Shown here: positions 6,363-8,642 of the stretch, piece by piece
How the letters are laid out: each line of letters starts with the position of its first letter
How positions within the stretch are numbered: position 1 is the stretch's first letter
Assembly (NCBI GenBank): GCA_031270925.1
Contig: JAISWY010000399.1
Span: forward strand, 1 to 8,642
Origin: Candidatus Symbiothrix sp.
GTDB lineage: Bacteria; Bacteroidota; Bacteroidia; Bacteroidales; Azobacteroidaceae
Reading direction: 5' to 3'
Length of the DNA stretch: 8,642 bases
Translations under genes and position numbers: made by a program
Notes under the pieces: generated by a model
Told to the model about the DNA's origin: nothing
The model's input: only the letters and a program-made list of their open reading frames with translations
Database searches by the model: none

Positions 6363-8528
6363 ATTGTTTTTTCGTAAGAAAGAGATAATCCGGTTGTATA
6401 GATGTTCGCGTGTGGCTGTGCCTAATAAACTGTGGTTTTTGTTGGAATAAATCTGCATTTCGAAATTTTTTCCGGCGTCCACTAATTTTTCGGCATAATA
6501 ATAGGTGTTTTGAATATGCACGTTATCGTCGGCTGTGCCGTGAACCAGCAATAGATTTCCCTGCAAGTGATCGACCAATGATAATGGTGCATAGCGTTGG
6601 TAATTTTCGAAATTTTCTTGAGGTGTGCGCATAAAACGTTCGGCGTAAATCGAATCGTAGAATTTCCAGTCGGTTACGGGGGCGATAGCGATTCCGGCAT
6701 TGAAAATGCCGTTGCCGCGACTCATGGCCATTAATGTGGTAAATCCTCCGTAACTCCAACCCCAGATGGCGATGCGATTTTGGTCGATGTAGGGTAGGGT
6801 AGTCAAGTATTTTGCGGTTGCAATTTGGTCGTCCGATTCCAATAAACCCAATCTTTGATAAGTGCATTTGCGGAATTGTTCGCCGCGGGCGCCGGTGCCT
6901 CGTCCATCGACACAGGCCACGATATAGCCTTGTTCGGCCAAATAGTGATACCAATCGATTTTGAAACGGTCGCGTACCTCCTGCGAGTTGGGGCCGTTGT
7001 ATTGAATCATTAAAACGGGATATTTTTTATTAGATTGAAAAGCGGTTGGTTTGATCATCCATCCGTTCAATTCGTCGCCGTTTCCGGTTTTGAATTTGAA
7101 AAATTCCTTTTCGGAAAATCGAACTTTTGATAAATCGTTTTGTATCTGTTTGTTATCTTCCAAAACGACGAGTTGTTTGCCTTTGGTATCGCAAATCGTA
7201 ATGAAATCGGGAGTGGAAATATTCGAAAATTGATGGATGAAATAAGTGAAATTCGGATTGAATTGTGCTTGATTGGTTCCGATTTGTGATGAAAGTTTGG
7301 TTTTCACACCTTTTCCGTCGATTTTATAAACGGAACGATGCAAGGGACTTTCCTCGGCCGATTGGTAATAAACGGTTTTTGTCGTTTCGTCGTAGCCGTA
7401 AAGCGAGGTAACATCCCACCTGCCCGAAGTGAGCTGTTTTTCCGGAACGCCGGTCATCGAATAGAGGTAAATGTGGGCGTAACCGTCTTTTTCGCTTACG
7501 TAAGCGAAATTATTTTTGGAGAAAGCGATAGACAAAATCCAATCGGAATCAATGTAATACTCGCTTTTGTCGTGCAAAACCAATTTGGCGACGGCCGATT
7601 TCGGATTCACGACATACATATTGAAATTGTTTTGTTGGCGGTTTAAAGTCATAACCATCAGTTGGTCAATGTTTTCCGTGAAATGAATAGCCGGAATGTA
7701 GCCGTCGGCATCCAAGGGAACATTCATCTTTTGAGTGGTTTTATTTTCCGTATCGAAAACGAAACAAGCGGCAGACGAGTTTTTTTGTCCTGCTTTGGGA
7801 TATTTGTAGCTGTACGGTTTCGGGTATAGATCGCCGTTGAAAACCGAGAACGAATAAGTCGGAACATCCGTTTCGTCCGATTTCAGGAATGCTAGAAAGC
7901 GGCTGTCGGCCGACCATGAGAGCATATTCGTCTGTACAAATTCTTCTTCATAAACCCAATCGGTTGTGCCGTTGAGGATTTTTCCGAATGCACCGTCTTT
8001 TGTGATTTGCGATTCGGTGTCGTAGTCGAATTTTTTAATCCAGATATTGTTGTTGCGCACGAAAGCGACCATTCGTCCGTCGGGCGAAAAAGTCGGAATC
8101 ATTACTTTTCCCGGCGTGTCCGAAAGCGGTTTCAGGAAATTGCGGCGCACATCGTAATCATAAACGTCGGCTTCCCACGAGCGGCGGTAAATCGGCGTTT
8201 GGTTCGTCCATGCCAAAATACGAAATTCGCGTATATCTATTTGATAACCATCTATTTGCGATAATCTTGTTTCGCGCGTTTTATCTACGTGGAAGAGCGT
8301 ATCGACCACTTTCCCGGTTTTGCAGGCGTATTTCAGGATAGCGGTTTTTTCGGAATTGAGCGCGGTAAAATGTTCGCCGTCGGCGCAAGCTTGAATGTTT
8401 TTCCACTCGTCGGCCGGAGCGTATTTTTTGGCGACAATATCGTGTAAACCAATCGGTTGGCTTCCGGTTTGAGAAAAAAACGGGAGCGATAAACTAAAAA
8501 AAAGGATGAAAAAAACGGTTTGTTTCAT
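6360..8528 (-). CDS. dpp4: Exported dipeptidyl peptidase IV (S9B prolyl oligopeptidase family)
   Basis: The enzyme removes Xaa-Pro (and Xaa-Ala) dipeptides from peptide N-termini and probably acts in the periplasm or at the cell surface. The 722-residue product begins with a signal peptide (MKQTVFFILFFSLSLPFF, cleavage near 19-21). An eight-bladed-propeller-type DPPIV_N region follows at about 95-450, carrying the double-glutamate motif YEEEF (Glu194/Glu195) that binds the substrate amino group. The C-terminal alpha/beta hydrolase (about 490-720) has the oxyanion tyrosine Tyr510 in QYNGPNSQ, the nucleophile Ser592 in GWSYGG, Asp667 in GTADDNVH and His699 in NKNHS. These positions are each one lower than the triad I recall for P. 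gingivalis DPP-IV (593, 668, 700). The S1-pocket segment is YAERFM (Tyr628, Phe632), where human DPP4 has Tyr at the second position. It is first in an operon with lipA. The fold is certain; DPP-IV rather than a prolyl tripeptidyl peptidase is judged from the close residue correspondence. Confidence 0.93.
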   Translation of the reverse strand: MKQTVFFILFFSLSLPFFSQTGSQPIGLHDIVAKKYAPADEWKNIQACADGEHFTALNSEKTAILKYACKTGKVVDTLFHVDKTRETRLSQIDGYQIDIREFRILAWTNQTPIYRRSWEADVYDYDVRRNFLKPLSDTPGKVMIPTFSPDGRMVAFVRNNNIWIKKFDYDTESQITKDGAFGKILNGTTDWVYEEEFVQTNMLSWSADSRFLAFLKSDETDVPTYSFSVFNGDLYPKPYSYKYPKAGQKNSSAACFVFDTENKTTQKMNVPLDADGYIPAIHFTENIDQLMVMTLNRQQNNFNMYVVNPKSAVAKLVLHDKSEYYIDSDWILSIAFSKNNFAYVSEKDGYAHIYLYSMTGVPEKQLTSGRWDVTSLYGYDETTKTVYYQSAEESPLHRSVYKIDGKGVKTKLSSQIGTNQAQFNPNFTYFIHQFSNISTPDFITICDTKGKQLVVLEDNKQIQNDLSKVRFSEKEFFKFKTGNGDELNGWMIKPTAFQSNKKYPVLMIQYNGPNSQEVRDRFKIDWYHYLAEQGYIVACVDGRGTGARGEQFRKCTYQRLGLLESDDQIATAKYLTTLPYIDQNRIAIWGWSYGGFTTLMAMSRGNGIFNAGIAIAPVTDWKFYDSIYAERFMRTPQENFENYQRYAPLSLVDHLQGNLLLVHGTADDNVHIQNTYYYAEKLVDAGKNFEMQIYSNKNHSLLGTATREHLYNRIISFLRKNN

Positions 8529-8557
8529 AAATTTTTACCTTTGAGAGATAACAGCTA

Positions 8558-8565
8558 CAAAAGTA
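8558..8565 (-). promoter_or_regulatory. Candidate -7 promoter box for the dpp4-lipA operon
   Basis: Read on the minus strand this is TACTTTTG, an exact fit to the Bacteroidetes -7 consensus TAnnTTTG, about 30 bases ahead of the dpp4 start codon. Transcription would begin near 8551. No TTTG box is visible at the matching -33 position, which lowers confidence. AAAGG, read on the minus strand at 8542-8538, is a possible weak ribosome-binding site ten bases before the ATG. Confidence 0.5.
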
Positions 8566-8642
8566 GTGATTTTTTTTGAAAATGCGCTTGGCTAAGTTCA
8601 ATAGTTGAATCTGCGAACTAATTTTTACTCCGGAATATTTGG
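8566..8642. other. Sequence upstream of dpp4 to the window edge, no gene seen
   Basis: These 77 bases have no coding frame I can support. They contain overlapping 5-bp inverted repeats (TTCAA-TAG-TTGAA, and AGTTC/GAACT, within 8595-8619). Arms this short could be chance. The neighbouring gene on the right is outside the window. Confidence 0.4.

Noticed and set aside
5657..6388. 243-codon rightward open frame opposite lipA
   Set aside because: It lies almost wholly antisense to lipA, whose cysteine motifs are unambiguous, and its translation shows no recognisable domain.
8595..8625. Hairpin with a following T-run near the right edge as a terminator
   Set aside because: The T-run is on the rightward side, but no rightward gene ends here. 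The arms are only 5 bp and overlap each other.

Overview
The window is from a Bacteroidota (Bacteroidales-like) chromosome. Three things point there: a SusC/RagA-type TonB-linked outer-membrane receptor, a hybrid two-component system (HTCS) regulator of the kind that controls polysaccharide-utilisation loci (PULs), and -7 promoter boxes of the Bacteroidetes form TAnnTTTG with little Shine-Dalgarno signal. The dipeptidyl peptidase matches the length and catalytic numbering I recall for the Porphyromonas gingivalis DPP-IV. No RNA gene, CRISPR array, transposase or phage gene is visible.

Left half (1-5397): this is one end of a probable PUL. The first 312 codons of a SusC-like receptor run leftward out of the window (937 to 1). 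A 413-base divergent intergenic region follows. It holds an AT-rich SusC leader, a candidate rightward promoter (about 1145-1175) and a compound palindrome (1212-1307) in the leader of the rightward gene. That gene is a 1348-residue HTCS with a signal sequence, a periplasmic sensor of propeller repeats plus a Y_Y_Y domain, one transmembrane helix, HisKA, HATPase, a receiver and an AraC-type DNA-binding domain. Its signal sequence is encoded by tandem 18-bp and CTA repeats, which is the oddest feature of the window. The usual logic for such pairs is that the HTCS senses a glycan fragment in the periplasm and switches on the neighbouring susC/susD-like genes. The substrate cannot be read from what is present.

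Right half (5500-8528): a leftward two-gene operon encodes an exported S9B dipeptidyl peptidase IV and then lipoyl synthase LipA. The stop of the first and the start of the second overlap in TGATG. The operon converges on the HTCS gene, with only 102 bases between the two stop codons and no obvious terminator. A TAnnTTTG box lies just upstream of the peptidase gene.

I see no clearly new multi-gene system. The items most worth a second look are the repeat-encoded, possibly length-variable signal segment of the HTCS and the compound palindrome in its leader.
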